Positions 1 to 7,881 of a DNA stretch of 18,024 nt are shown here, one piece after another. Origin of the DNA: Crenothrix polyspora (GTDB lineage: Bacteria; Pseudomonadota; Gammaproteobacteria; Methylococcales; Methylomonadaceae). The stretch lies in assembly GCA_945903675.1 (NCBI GenBank), contig CAMDOP010000029.1, positions 1 through 18,024 of the forward strand. The letters run 5' to 3'. Under the pieces are notes generated by a model. The model was given only the letters and a program-made list of their open reading frames with translations. It was not told the DNA's origin and did not search any database. Position 1 is the first letter of the stretch; each line of letters starts with the position of its first letter. Both the position numbers and the translations under genes were made by a program.

Positions 1-82
1 AAAAACGCTCAGTGATTTCCCCGTCTATAAACAAAGCAGCGGAGCACGCTTCAGTTGCAGTTTCTACCGCTAATAATTTCAT
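1..82 (-). CDS. tsaB: tRNA t6A biosynthesis protein TsaB, 5' end only (runs off the window)
   Basis: The minus strand reads an ATG at 82–80 and then 26 further codons to the window edge, beginning MKLLAVETATEACSAAL. This is the characteristic N-terminus of TsaB (YeaZ), an ASKHA-fold pseudo-enzyme that pairs with TsaD and TsaE to make N6-threonylcarbamoyladenosine on ANN-decoding tRNAs. The rest of the gene lies outside the window, so length and integrity cannot be judged. It starts 52 bases downstream of the yoaA stop on the same strand, the same neighbour pair as in E. coli, and is probably co-transcribed with yoaA. Its partner gene tsaE is only 3.6 kb away on the other strand. Confidence 0.85.
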   Translation of the reverse strand, partial: MKLLAVETATEACSAALFIDGEITERF

Positions 83-134
83 AATGTTTTCTGATGTAAT
101 ATTTTATTTATAGGTTATATAGGTTGTAACCTGT

Positions 135-2045
135 TCATTTAGGCTTAAAAAATGCCTGAACATCTGCAATATCACGGGTACGTTTCATTGCCGGTACGCT
201 GTCCAAGAAAAGCTGGCCATAAGATTTCTTTAATAAGCGGGGATCACAAACCATCAGTACGCCTCGATCCGTCACATCTCGAATTAATCGGCCTATGCCT
301 TGTCTTAAAGCGATCACTGCGTTAGGCAATTGATATTCAAAAAAAGGGTTCTTTCCTTGTTGAGACATAGCATCTAAACGTGCTTTTAATACAGGATCGC
401 CTGGAGATGAAAAAGGTAATTTGTCAATAATGACGCAAGATAAGGCTTCGCCTCTGACATCCACACCTTCCCAAAAACTCGAGGTACCTAATAACACGGC
501 ATTATCCGTGGCTTTAAATTGTTCTAATAAAAGAGCCTTAGGGCGACTGCCTTGTATAAACAAGGGATATTTGATCTTTTTTTCTAATAATTCAGCGGCC
601 TGATTGAGGGCGCGATGACTGGTAAATAAAAAGAAGGCTCTACCTTGACTAGCCTGTAAAACAGGTAAAGCGAAATCAATAATCGTGGGTATGAAGTTAG
701 GGTCGTTAGGTTGAGGTAAACCTTTTGGATGGTAAAATAAAGATTGATTAGGATAGTCGAAAGGGCTGTCCCAACTCACTCGATTGGCCTCAGTAAGGCC
801 TAAATTATTAGCAAAATAATCGAAGCGGTTCGCTATGCTCAAGGTAGCTGAGGTGAAAATCCAGGCCGCTTTATGTTGTTGCATAAAACCGTTGAATTCA
901 GCGGCAATATCTAAGGGGGTTAGGCTTAAGGTAAATGTTTTTCTATGAACTTCATACCACCGTATCCATTTTCCACTACGATCATCTAAAATTAGGTCGA
1001 GTTGCCCAGTGATTTCTTCGGCACGTTTATAACAAGATTCTAGGGCTTTAGTTTTAACAGAGGCTAACTTTAATTGCTCGGTTAAGCGCTGTAATTGCTC
1101 TTTTACAGACTGTATGCCACCGATGAGTTTTGGATTATTAGCAATATCTTGCCAATCACCGCGTTTAAGTTCCATGCCAAACGCTAAACGCAGATCTTTA
1201 ATTTCGTGATCCATGTCTTCACAGGCCGTGCGTAAAGCTGGAATGTCAGTGGCATCTTTAAAATATTCCATCAATGTGTCTTGGGATAGATCATTGAGCT
1301 GTTTTGAGCCTAGGGTAATACCTAAAAAATTAGAGGCAGTATCGGCTAATTGATGGGCCTCATCTATAATGACTACTTCAGCATTAGGTAATAATTCGCC
1401 AAAGCCACCATCTCTCAGAGACCAATCAGCACATAATAAGTGATGATTAACGACTAAAATATCGGCTTCTTGCGCTTTTTTGCGAGCCTTTACTAAAAAA
1501 CACTCCGCATAATCTGAACAGTCTTGTCCTAAACAATTATCTAAGGTTGAAGTCGCTTGATACCAAATGGGATTTGCCTCAGACACTTCTGACATTTCAG
1601 AGGTATCGCCCGTTTTGGTTCGTTTCGCCCAAGTGTTTATTTGAGCTAAGGCCTGAGCGTCTTCCTTACTAAATCCTAGCGTTGATGTCAGTGAGTTTTC
1701 TAAACGGTAAGTACATAAATAATTACTTCTACCTTTTAATAAGGCCGCCATAAAAGGTGTTTTCATGGCCTTGCGTATGACAGGTAAATCTTTATTAAAA
1801 AGTTGATCTTGTAGATTTTTAGTGCCGGTAGAAATGATGGTTTTTTTACCTGAAAGTATGGCTGGCGCTAAATAGGCAAAGGTTTTTCCAGTTCCTGTAC
1901 CGGCTTCGGCAATTAAGTTTTGTTTACTGGCGATGGCATCGGCGATGGCATCAGCCATTTCTAGCTGAGCTGCGCGAGGTTGATATCCGGATATGACCGT
2001 AGATAAAGGGCCATCATAGCTAAAAAAATGTTTTGTATCGGTCAC
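135..2045 (-). CDS. yoaA: ATP-dependent DNA helicase YoaA (DinG/XPD family, iron–sulfur)
   Basis: A 636-residue superfamily 2 helicase. Visible motifs in order: Walker A AGTGTGKT at about residues 48–55, four cysteines at C111, C171, C176 and C182 spaced as in the 4Fe-4S domain of XPD/DinG helicases, the DEAH box at 228–231, the SAT motif at 399–401, WEGVDVRGE at about 525–533 and the arginine-finger motif RQGIGRLIR at 581–589. In E. coli, YoaA unwinds DNA with the clamp-loader subunit chi during repair of stalled forks; that role is inferred here from family and locus. The start is a GTG at 2045–2043, with no better in-frame start upstream and no clear Shine-Dalgarno. tsaB follows downstream. 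The intact cysteine set favours YoaA/DinG over Fe–S-less relatives; YoaA is preferred over DinG because of tsaB. Confidence 0.9.
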   Translation of the reverse strand: MTDTKHFFSYDGPLSTVISGYQPRAAQLEMADAIADAIASKQNLIAEAGTGTGKTFAYLAPAILSGKKTIISTGTKNLQDQLFNKDLPVIRKAMKTPFMAALLKGRSNYLCTYRLENSLTSTLGFSKEDAQALAQINTWAKRTKTGDTSEMSEVSEANPIWYQATSTLDNCLGQDCSDYAECFLVKARKKAQEADILVVNHHLLCADWSLRDGGFGELLPNAEVVIIDEAHQLADTASNFLGITLGSKQLNDLSQDTLMEYFKDATDIPALRTACEDMDHEIKDLRLAFGMELKRGDWQDIANNPKLIGGIQSVKEQLQRLTEQLKLASVKTKALESCYKRAEEITGQLDLILDDRSGKWIRWYEVHRKTFTLSLTPLDIAAEFNGFMQQHKAAWIFTSATLSIANRFDYFANNLGLTEANRVSWDSPFDYPNQSLFYHPKGLPQPNDPNFIPTIIDFALPVLQASQGRAFFLFTSHRALNQAAELLEKKIKYPLFIQGSRPKALLLEQFKATDNAVLLGTSSFWEGVDVRGEALSCVIIDKLPFSSPGDPVLKARLDAMSQQGKNPFFEYQLPNAVIALRQGIGRLIRDVTDRGVLMVCDPRLLKKSYGQLFLDSVPAMKRTRDIADVQAFFKPK

Positions 2046-2227
2046 TGTGAAGGATGCTGAGCTGGCTGTGCTAATGAATTATCGTAATGCGTCTATAATA
2101 CTGATTTTTTAAAATCTTTTCGTATTATTAATAGTTTTATGATGGCCTAGTGGCTTTTATTTACTATTTGCCTAGCATTGTATTGAGCTTTGTGAAGTAA
2201 AACGGTGACACTTTTAGGATTAATTTT
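2046..2227. other. Divergent intergenic region between yoaA and nnr
   Basis: This 182-base AT-rich stretch must carry the start signals for both divergent units. On the minus strand a TATTAT hexamer (plus-strand 2094–2099) could be a -10 for yoaA and on the plus strand TATGAT at 2138–2143 could be a -10 for nnr, but neither has a convincing -35 at the right distance, so no promoter is called. An AGGA at 2216–2219 lies eight bases before the nnr ATG and is a plausible ribosome binding site. Confidence 0.4.
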
Positions 2228-3691
2228 ATGCAAAACGGGCCTATAAATCTCTATAGTGCAAAGCAAGTAAGGGAGCTAGAGCGATTAGCGATTAGTCTTC
2301 AAGGTATAACTAGTTTTGATTTGATGATGAGAGCTGGCAGTGCTGTTTATTCCTGTATCAGTCATCGATGTTCCCAAATGCAATCGATAGCATTTTTTTG
2401 CGGCTCTGGTAATAATGCGGGCGATGGCTATATAGTGGCAAGGCTTGCTATATTAGCGAAATTGAAAGTGACGGTTTATAGCCTTGTTGATCCTGAAAGC
2501 CTTAGTGGTGATGCCTTGTTGGCTTATCGCCAGTATCAAGAGGTGCAAGGTGACATTATTTTATTTCAACCAGAGCAAATTATTAATGCTGATGTGATTA
2601 TTGATGCGCTATTTGGAATAGGATTATCAAGACCCATCACAGGGCTTTATGCTCAAGCGATAGCGTTGATTAATGGGGCAGTATCTCAGGTTATTGCCAT
2701 TGATATTCCGTCTGGCATTCATGCCGATACCGGTTGTGTAATGGCTTGTGCAGTAAAAGCCGATTGTACCATTAGCTTTGTCGCCTTAAAGCAAGGCTTA
2801 TTAGCAGGGCAGGCTGTTGATTATTGTGGTGATATTGTTTATGACTCTTTAGCCGTGCCAGAAGCTGCTTTTATGCAAATAAAGCCTGCTGTTGTTCGGG
2901 TCATAAAAGCAGTGATGCCGCCAAGAGATCGTTATTCTCATAAAGGTCATTATGGCCATGTATTAATTATCGGTGGCGATCATGGGTATACGGGTGCCGC
3001 ACGCTTAGCCGGTGAAGCCGCTTTACGTATGGGGGCTGGCTTAGTAAGTGTCGCTACACGAGCAGAGCATGCTGCATTCATGAGCTTAAGTCGACCTGAA
3101 TTGATGTGTCATGGTGTAGAAAGCCCAGAACAATTGGCGATGCTTTTAGAAAAAGCCAGTGTCGTGGTTATAGGTCCAGGTCTTGGGCAAAGTGACTGGG
3201 CAAAGATGCTGTTTAATAAAACATTAAGCGCTGGTAAGCCGATGATTATCGATGCGGATGCTTTGAATTTATTAGCAAAAACTCCTATAGCTAATCCTCA
3301 TTGGATATTAACACCACATCCGGGTGAGGCCGCTAGATTATTAAATTGTACAACGGCTGAGATTGAACGCGATCGATTTGCCTCGGTTGCTGCTATGCAG
3401 GCGCAATATGATGGTATTGCATTGCTAAAAGGTGCAGGAACCTTAATTGCCTCCACTAATGACTGTGCTATTTCCACAACGGGTAATCCAGGCATGGCAA
3501 CCGGAGGTATGGGTGATGTGTTGACAGGTGTTATTGCCGGACTAGTTGCCCAAGGCTTATCTTTAAAAGAGGCTGCACAACAAGGTGCTTATCATCATGG
3601 CCTGGCTGCTGATGGTGCGGTGGCAAAAAAAGGAGCAAGAGGTTTGTTAGCCAGTGATTTAATGCCTTATTTGAGAATATGGAGTTTGTAA
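2228..3691 (+). CDS. nnr: Bifunctional NAD(P)H-hydrate epimerase / ADP-dependent NAD(P)H-hydrate dehydratase
   Basis: A 487-residue cytosolic repair enzyme that converts damaged NAD(P)HX back to NAD(P)H. The N-terminal YjeF epimerase half (about 1–225) shows GSGNNAGDGY at 59–68, DALFGIGLSRPITG at 126–139 and AIDIPSGIHADTG at 157–169. The C-terminal dehydratase half (about 230–487) shows the glycine-rich GHVLIIGG at 243–250, VIGPGLG at 314–320, IDADALNLLA at 341–350, TPHPGEAARLL at 362–372 and GNPGMATGGMGD at 419–430, the last Asp being the expected catalytic base. Both halves look intact and the length is normal for the fused form. The stop codon shares a base with the tsaE start (TAATG), showing translational coupling. 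The order nnr–tsaE–amiB matches E. coli. Confidence 0.95.
   Translation: MQNGPINLYSAKQVRELERLAISLQGITSFDLMMRAGSAVYSCISHRCSQMQSIAFFCGSGNNAGDGYIVARLAILAKLKVTVYSLVDPESLSGDALLAYRQYQEVQGDIILFQPEQIINADVIIDALFGIGLSRPITGLYAQAIALINGAVSQVIAIDIPSGIHADTGCVMACAVKADCTISFVALKQGLLAGQAVDYCGDIVYDSLAVPEAAFMQIKPAVVRVIKAVMPPRDRYSHKGHYGHVLIIGGDHGYTGAARLAGEAALRMGAGLVSVATRAEHAAFMSLSRPELMCHGVESPEQLAMLLEKASVVVIGPGLGQSDWAKMLFNKTLSAGKPMIIDADALNLLAKTPIANPHWILTPHPGEAARLLNCTTAEIERDRFASVAAMQAQYDGIALLKGAGTLIASTNDCAISTTGNPGMATGGMGDVLTGVIAGLVAQGLSLKEAAQQGAYHHGLAADGAVAKKGARGLLASDLMPYLRIWSL
3681..3684 (+). promoter_or_regulatory. Ribosome binding site that sets the tsaE start
   Basis: GGAG sits six bases before the ATG at 3691, inside the last codons of nnr. 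It supports the 3691 start over the in-frame upstream ATG at 3679, which would place this GGAG inside the coding region. Confidence 0.6.
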
Positions 3692-4131
3692 TGCCGATTT
3701 ATTTAAATGATACCGAAGCAACAGAACAATTTGGGGCGAGTTTATATAAGATTCTACCGGTAAAATGTGTGATATTTTTACAAGGTGATTTAGGTGCAGG
3801 AAAAACCACTTTAGTTAGAGGTTTTCTTCGCGCAGCAGGTTATAACGGTACAGTTAAAAGCCCCACTTATAATATTGTTGAAGAATATACCATAGCCCAA
3901 CAAGCCGTATTTCATTTTGATTTGTATCGGCTATCTTCGCCTGAAGAATTAGAATGGATAGGTATCAATGATTACTTTGCTCAACAAAGTATTTGTTTTA
4001 TTGAATGGCCAGATCTAGGTTCGGGTTTTTTACCAAAACCCGACATTATCATTGCTTTAACTCAGCAAGAGCAGGGAAGAGCGTTGCTTATTACAGATAA
4101 CACGAAAAATAAAATCATCAGTACTCTTTAA
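3691..4131 (+). CDS. tsaE: tRNA t6A biosynthesis ATPase TsaE
   Basis: A 146-residue P-loop ATPase (formerly YjeE) that binds the TsaB–TsaD complex and drives turnover in tRNA t6A synthesis. Walker A is GDLGAGKTT at 32–40, followed by the family marker KSPTYNIVEEY at 56–66, DLYRL at 77–81 and the FIEWP motif at 103–107. The size is close to the usual 150–160 residues. An upstream in-frame ATG at 3679 would add four residues, but the ATG at 3691 is preferred because it overlaps the nnr stop and is preceded by GGAG. It lies in the nnr–tsaE–amiB series and shares its pathway with tsaB at the left edge of the window. Confidence 0.94.
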   Translation: MPIYLNDTEATEQFGASLYKILPVKCVIFLQGDLGAGKTTLVRGFLRAAGYNGTVKSPTYNIVEEYTIAQQAVFHFDLYRLSSPEELEWIGINDYFAQQSICFIEWPDLGSGFLPKPDIIIALTQQEQGRALLITDNTKNKIISTL

Positions 4132-4155
4132 AAACAAAGACATACTCGTTATAAT
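4127..4155 (+). promoter_or_regulatory. Candidate sigma-70 promoter for amiB
   Basis: A perfect -10 hexamer TATAAT at 4150–4155 is preceded by TTTAAA at 4127–4132 (four of six -35 matches) with a 17-base spacer. It overlaps the end of tsaE and would start transcription about 25 bases before the amiB ATG, giving amiB a supply independent of nnr–tsaE. This rests on sequence pattern only. Confidence 0.45.
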
Positions 4156-4188
4156 CCACGTTCAATATGTTGTTTTGGAGCAATCTTT

Positions 4189-5418
4189 ATGAGTAAGTAC
4201 TGGAAAATATTTATTTTCTTAGTATTACAGTTTTTATCAGTTTTAAGTTACGCGCAACAAATCGACATTGTGGGCTTGCGATATATGAGCAGCGCTCAGA
4301 AAAGTCGACTAGTATTTGATTTGACGGCACAGACTCAATATCGAGTCTTTGCTATGAATAACCCGTCACGTTTAATTGTAGATATTAAAAATGCGCATTT
4401 AAAACAGAGCTTAATTCAACCAGAACTAACACACCCCTTATTTGATCGAGTTCGTGCCGGATTAAAAAATGACACCGATCTGCGCATCGTCGTAGATTTA
4501 AAGTTGACAGCGGATGCTACTAATTTAGTATTCAGTACTAATGCTAAAGATACAAGGCACCTCGTTATAGATTTATTTAATCAAGATGCCAATCTGGTTA
4601 GCAAAAATGAAACGCCTAAATCTGATCAAACTGAAGGCAATAAAAAAAATCCAGCTAAATCACAAGAGACGGCTGTTGTTAATAAGGCAGTAATGCCCAA
4701 GAATGGAGGCCGCATCATAATCGCTGTAGATGCAGGCCATGGTGGTGAAGATCCTGGTGCTCGTGGTCTTGGCGGAACTGAAGAAAAAATAATAACCTTC
4801 GCCATAGCAAAAAAATTGGAAGCATTAATTAATAGTCAGCCGGGGATGAGGGCTGTCATGATACGTAAAGCTGATTATTATGTAGGTCTCAAAGACCGGG
4901 TGCGTATTGCTAGAGCTGCCAAAGCTAATTTATTTGTTTCTATACATGCCGATGCTGTTCTAAATGCGGACATAAAAGGCGCATCCGTTTATACCTTATC
5001 GACAAGTGGAGCGACCAGTGAAGCGGCGCGTTGGTTAGCAGATACTGAGAATGCTTCAGACCTAGTTGATGTGAGTTTAAACGACAAGGAAGAAGTATTA
5101 GCATCTGTATTGTTAGACTTAACGCAAACAGCGACTCAAGAAGCCAGTGTTAATGTCGCTAATCAAGTGCTGAAAAATTTCGTTAATATTGCAGAACTCC
5201 ATAAGGATTCAGTACAAAAAGCGGGTTTTATGGTCTTAAAGTCACCGGATATTCCTTCTGTATTAGTGGAAACGGCTTTTATTTCTAATGCGTCAGAAGA
5301 GCTAAACTTATTAAACGTTCAATATCAAACTAAAATGGCTAATGCTATATTTAATGGCATACGTAGTTATTTTAAACAATCATTGCCAGAAGCCAATGTA
5401 GCTGCCTTAGGTTTGTGA
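4189..5418 (+). CDS. amiB: N-acetylmuramoyl-L-alanine amidase (AMIN + Amidase_3)
   Basis: A 409-residue exported zinc amidase that cleaves the amide between MurNAc and the stem peptide to split septal murein. Residues 1–22 form a signal peptide (charged start, hydrophobic core, cleavage near SYA-QQ). Residues about 24–130 are an AMIN domain, which targets such enzymes to the septum. A Lys/Asn/Thr-rich linker (about 135–172) leads to the Amidase_3 domain (about 175–398). The zinc ligands appear as H184 (AGHGG), E199 (GTEEK) and H253 (SIHAD), with catalytic E361 in VETAFISN. The region between about 275 and 335 corresponds to the autoinhibitory helix relieved by NlpD/EnvC-type activators. No LysM repeat follows, unlike some AmiB proteins. 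GGAG at 4176–4179 is the ribosome binding site. In E. coli mutL comes next; here it is 10.7 kb away. Confidence 0.93.
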   Translation: MSKYWKIFIFLVLQFLSVLSYAQQIDIVGLRYMSSAQKSRLVFDLTAQTQYRVFAMNNPSRLIVDIKNAHLKQSLIQPELTHPLFDRVRAGLKNDTDLRIVVDLKLTADATNLVFSTNAKDTRHLVIDLFNQDANLVSKNETPKSDQTEGNKKNPAKSQETAVVNKAVMPKNGGRIIIAVDAGHGGEDPGARGLGGTEEKIITFAIAKKLEALINSQPGMRAVMIRKADYYVGLKDRVRIARAAKANLFVSIHADAVLNADIKGASVYTLSTSGATSEAARWLADTENASDLVDVSLNDKEEVLASVLLDLTQTATQEASVNVANQVLKNFVNIAELHKDSVQKAGFMVLKSPDIPSVLVETAFISNASEELNLLNVQYQTKMANAIFNGIRSYFKQSLPEANVAALGL

Positions 5419-5435
5419 GTTGTAAAATCAAAAGC

Positions 5436-5570
5436 TTTATATAAAGGCTACCAATTTAAGACGGAACATTAGCTTAATCGTTCGCTTATAGACAGGGCTC
5501 TCCTAAGCGCAGACAAAGGGCGAACGATTAAACCTAATATCTGTAATGTCTTAAGTTGCTAGCCTATAAA
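5436..5570. repeat. Large imperfect inverted repeat / long hairpin
   Basis: The core is a perfect 12-base inverted repeat: TTAATCGTTCGC at 5474–5485 and its exact complement at 5520–5531, separated by 34 bases. Outside it the pairing continues through small internal loops: ATTAG 5468–5472 with CTAAT 5534–5538, a 17-base arm 5446–5462 with 5548–5564 (15 of 17 pair), and TTTATA 5436–5441 with TATAAA 5565–5570. A competing small hairpin forms in the loop, CGCTTA 5483–5488 with TAAGCG 5504–5509. There is no U-tract, so it is not a standard terminator. It may be a MITE-like element, a structured RNA or a transcript-end stabiliser; the sequence alone does not decide. Confidence 0.75.
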
Positions 5571-5685
5571 ATATTGTATAGTTATTATTTGTGGGAGTGA
5601 ATCTCTGCCCAAGTATTGACTTATAGCGTTCCTAAACTCTGCGTCACACAACGTTGTAGCGATGAAGTAGAATTTCAACACAGTT

Positions 5686-5714
5686 TTGGGGCTTTTTGTG
5701 TGTTGTGCTATGAT
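5686..5714 (+). promoter_or_regulatory. Candidate promoter (extended -10) for the Rpn-family gene
   Basis: TGC directly followed by TATGAT (-10 at 5709–5714) forms an extended -10 element, with a weak TTGGGG -35 at 5686–5691 and a 17-base spacer. Transcription would start about 30 bases before the ATG at 5751. Pattern evidence only. Confidence 0.35.
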
Positions 5715-5750
5715 CCAGCTTAGCTAACCTCAAATCGTTCTATTTTCTTC

Positions 5751-6626
5751 ATGATTAGTAAATATTTCAATCCCTATACTGACTTCGGTTTCAAAAAGCT
5801 TTTTGGTGAAGAAGGTAGCAAGGATCTGTTAATTGATTTTCTTAATCAGCTTTTGCCAGCCCATCACCAAATTGCGAAACTTAGTTTTAAAAATCCCGAA
5901 AATTTGTCAACTACGCTTGAAGAACGCAAAGCCATTTTTGATATTTACTGTGAAAGCGCCAGCGGTGAGCGTTTTATTGTCGAAATGCAAAAAGCGAAAA
6001 TGCGCTTTTTCAAAGATCGGTCTTTGTTTTATTCGACATTCCCTATTCGTGAGCAAGGCAAAAAAGGTGTATGGGACTTTCGTCTATTGCCCGTGTACTT
6101 CATTGCCATTTTAGATTTTATTTACGATGAAAAAGAAGATGAGCGAAAATTTAGACGAGATGTTAGTTTAAAAGATCAAGACGGAGATATTTTTTACGAT
6201 AAACTGCATTTTAAGTTCTTGCAGATGCCTTTGTTTAATAAAACAGAAAATGAATTAGAAACTCATTTTGACAAGTGGGTGTACTTCTTGAAGCACCTAG
6301 AAGATATGGATCATATACCTGCCATTCTAAACGAACCAGTCTTTCAAAAAGGCTTTGATATAGCTGAAGTATCTCATTTGAGTACTGAGCAATATGATGA
6401 CTATTTAAAAAGTGTGCTGTCCTACAATGAAGCGAAAGCAGTTACTGATACGGCGTTTGCTGATGGCAAGGTTGAAGGCAAGATCGAGGGAAAGATCGAA
6501 GGCAAGATCGAAGGCAAGATTGAGGAGAGATTTGAAACAGCTAGAGCTATGCAAGCAGAAGGCTTCGATATTGCTACCATAGCTAGATTAACAAAATTAA
6601 CTACACAACAAATTGAATCCTTATAA
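5751..6626 (+). CDS. Rpn-family recombination-promoting nuclease / PD-(D/E)XK 'transposase'
   Basis: A 291-residue protein opening with YFNPYTDFGFKKLFG, the signature of the Rpn / PDDEXK-family putative transposases. These are DNA endonucleases found in many copies in some bacteria; E. coli RpnA raises RecA-independent recombination, and Rpn proteins have been linked to phage defence. The catalytic core appears as D64 (AIFDIYCE) and E78-x-Q80 (FIVEMQ), the family's variant of D...ExK. A Lys/Glu-rich stretch at about 239–259 is built from five copies of a GKIE-type tetrapeptide, followed by the usual helical tail (ARAMQAEGFDIATIARL). The ATG at 5751 has no clear Shine-Dalgarno. The gene lies between the hairpin element and an IS remnant and is probably an accessory gene. 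It looks intact. Confidence 0.85.
   Translation: MISKYFNPYTDFGFKKLFGEEGSKDLLIDFLNQLLPAHHQIAKLSFKNPENLSTTLEERKAIFDIYCESASGERFIVEMQKAKMRFFKDRSLFYSTFPIREQGKKGVWDFRLLPVYFIAILDFIYDEKEDERKFRRDVSLKDQDGDIFYDKLHFKFLQMPLFNKTENELETHFDKWVYFLKHLEDMDHIPAILNEPVFQKGFDIAEVSHLSTEQYDDYLKSVLSYNEAKAVTDTAFADGKVEGKIEGKIEGKIEGKIEERFETARAMQAEGFDIATIARLTKLTTQQIESL
6465..6524 (+). repeat. Five tandem 12-bp units inside the Rpn-family gene
   Basis: Five back-to-back 12-base units of the form GGCAAGATCGAA (with a few substitutions) encode repeated GKIE/GKVE. Gain or loss of a unit keeps the reading frame, so the array could vary in length between strains and change the linker length before the C-terminal tail. Confidence 0.85.
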
Positions 6627-6641
6627 AGGGCCAGTAGCAAG

Positions 6642-6670
6642 TGTAATGGTCAACTAAAACATGACACTTT
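6642..6670. repeat. Left terminal inverted repeat of the IS3-family element
   Basis: 29 bases starting TGTAATGGTC; 22 of 29 match the complement of 7882–7910. It lies just beyond the former orfB stop at 6672–6674. Confidence 0.75.
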
Positions 6671-6671
6671 A

Positions 6672-7539
6672 TTAAGCAGATTCCTTATAGAATTCCCGTT
6701 CATATTCAAGCGGAGATTGATAACTGTGTTTGAATGCATGCGGTTACCATTATAAGAAGCTAAATAATCAATAATACTCAGCTTTGTGGACGCTTTATTT
6801 TTAAATCTTTCGTAATTAATTTGCTCATGCTTTAAACTTCGGAAAAATCGCTCAGTAGGGGCATTGTCCCAACAGTTACCTTTACGACTCATACTTTATT
6901 GCATCTTCATGGTACCTAAGTGCTCTCGATATTCTTTGCTGGCATATTGACTACCTCGATCAGAATGATGCCATAATCCAGGGTCAGGTTTTCGTCGCCA
7001 AAACGCCATTTGTAAGGCATTCACGCACAGTGAAGGCCGTATGTGATCATCAATAGACCAACCAACAACTTGTCTGGAAAATAAATCAATAACGACCGCA
7101 ACATAGAGCCAGTCTTCAAGCGTCCAAACGTAAGTAATATAAGTTGTCCAGACCTTATTCGGCTGCGCAACATCAAACTGTCTGTTTAAGGTATTAGGAG
7201 CAATTGCTTCATTATGATTGCTGTCTGTCGTTACTTGAAATCGTTTTGGATAACGTGGCTTCAAGGCCAACTTTCTCATCAATTGCCTAGCTTTAAAGCG
7301 ACCTACTTTAATATCTTCGTCTATAAACGCTTCAGATAAGCGCCGAGAGCCATAAATTTTCTTACTGTCTTCAAATAATTGCATCGCCTTAACTTGTAGT
7401 TGTTTTTGACGTTTTTTTTATCAGTACAAATGTGGGTTTTAGTTCATGCATAAAAGGCACTGCTGCTAACTTTCATGACCTTACATAGCCTAATCACGGG
7501 GAATGTCTTCTGTTGTTCTCTAATAAATTGATATTTTAT
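6672..7539 (-). pseudogene. IS3-family OrfB transposase (rve/DDE), inactivated
   Basis: Conceptual translation across breaks gives an OrfB of about 289 codons. From the 5' end: KYQFIREQQKTFPVIRLC (HTH_21-type start), a TGA at 7446–7444 where FYAW is expected, a single-base frameshift at the T8/A8 run 7412–7419, then a long frame with IYGSRRLSEAF and the integrase core. The first catalytic Asp of the usual TTDITY motif is Tyr (TTYITY, near 7142), the second is kept in HHSDRGSQY. A TAA at 6898–6896 interrupts the frame just before SRKGNCWDNAPTERFF, which holds the third acidic residue. A one-base loss near 6723–6725 shifts the tail; correcting it gives YQSPLEYEREFYKESA and a stop at 6674–6672. 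Total length 868 bases equals 290 codons minus two bases, agreeing with two one-base deletions. Confidence 0.9.
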
Positions 7540-7847
7540 TGGAGCTCTTTCACAAAGAAGACTAAGGAATTTGTTAATATTTCGGGCTCCATTCGCAACT
7601 AATTAACTTCTTTACGTCATCGTATAAGTTCGTCTTGTTCCAGTAGATTAAATACTTTTTTCTTGGTTGTATTTGCCGCGACAGGCACTCGTTCAGTTCT
7701 TACTCATCGACCTATGACACTTAATGAAACGCCTAAATTATCGGCAGCTTGGCGATGGGTATAACCTTTTTCATTAACTAATCTTGCTGCTGATTGTTTA
7801 AACTCAATCGTGAAATCTGGTTTTGTCTGTTTATGTTTATTACTCAT
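7536..7847 (-). pseudogene. IS3-family OrfA (HTH protein), inactivated by nonsense codons
   Basis: The minus strand has an ATG at 7847–7845 after a good GAGGTG ribosome binding site. It reads FTIEFKQSAARLV, then QAADNLGVSLSVIGR, the helix-turn-helix typical of IS3 OrfA, in a 104-codon frame ending TAA at 7538–7536. Three in-frame stops interrupt it: TGA at 7706–7704 (where a Trp is usual after IGR), TGA at 7619–7617 and TAG at 7601–7599. The remaining tail, LRMEPEILTNSLVFFVKELQ, matches the leucine-zipper end of such proteins. The end overlaps the orfB start, as expected for a programmed frameshift arrangement in an active ancestor. Confidence 0.88.
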
Positions 7848-7881
7848 AATCACCTCTGAAGACATTATAAATCTGTCTCTA

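Larger units (their letters stand above)
5419..5750. other. Intergenic region between amiB and the Rpn-family gene
   Basis: These 332 bases contain no credible gene. The first half is taken up by a large imperfect inverted repeat (separate entry, 5436–5570). The second half is ordinary AT-rich sequence ending in a possible extended -10 promoter for the following gene (separate entry). No tRNA, attachment-site core or T-tailed terminator is evident. Confidence 0.6.

Noticed and set aside
5580..5644. TTGACT at 5616–5621 as a -35 box for the Rpn-family gene
   Set aside because: No acceptable -10 lies 16–18 bases downstream; the extended -10 at 5706–5714 is a better candidate.
6465..6524. CRISPR-like short repeats
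   Set aside because: The 12-base units are directly adjacent with no spacers and lie in frame inside a coding gene.
6422..6640. Minus-strand open frame with repeated ILPS units
   Set aside because: It is the antisense shadow of the GKIE tandem repeat in the Rpn-family gene; no start signal or recognisable family.
7444..7706. Possible TGA-as-Trp recoding, since two TGA codons in the IS fall where Trp is expected
   Set aside because: The same element also has TAA and TAG stops and frameshifts, and host genes such as amiB and the 14047 kinase end in TGA while using TGG for Trp. Ordinary decay explains it.
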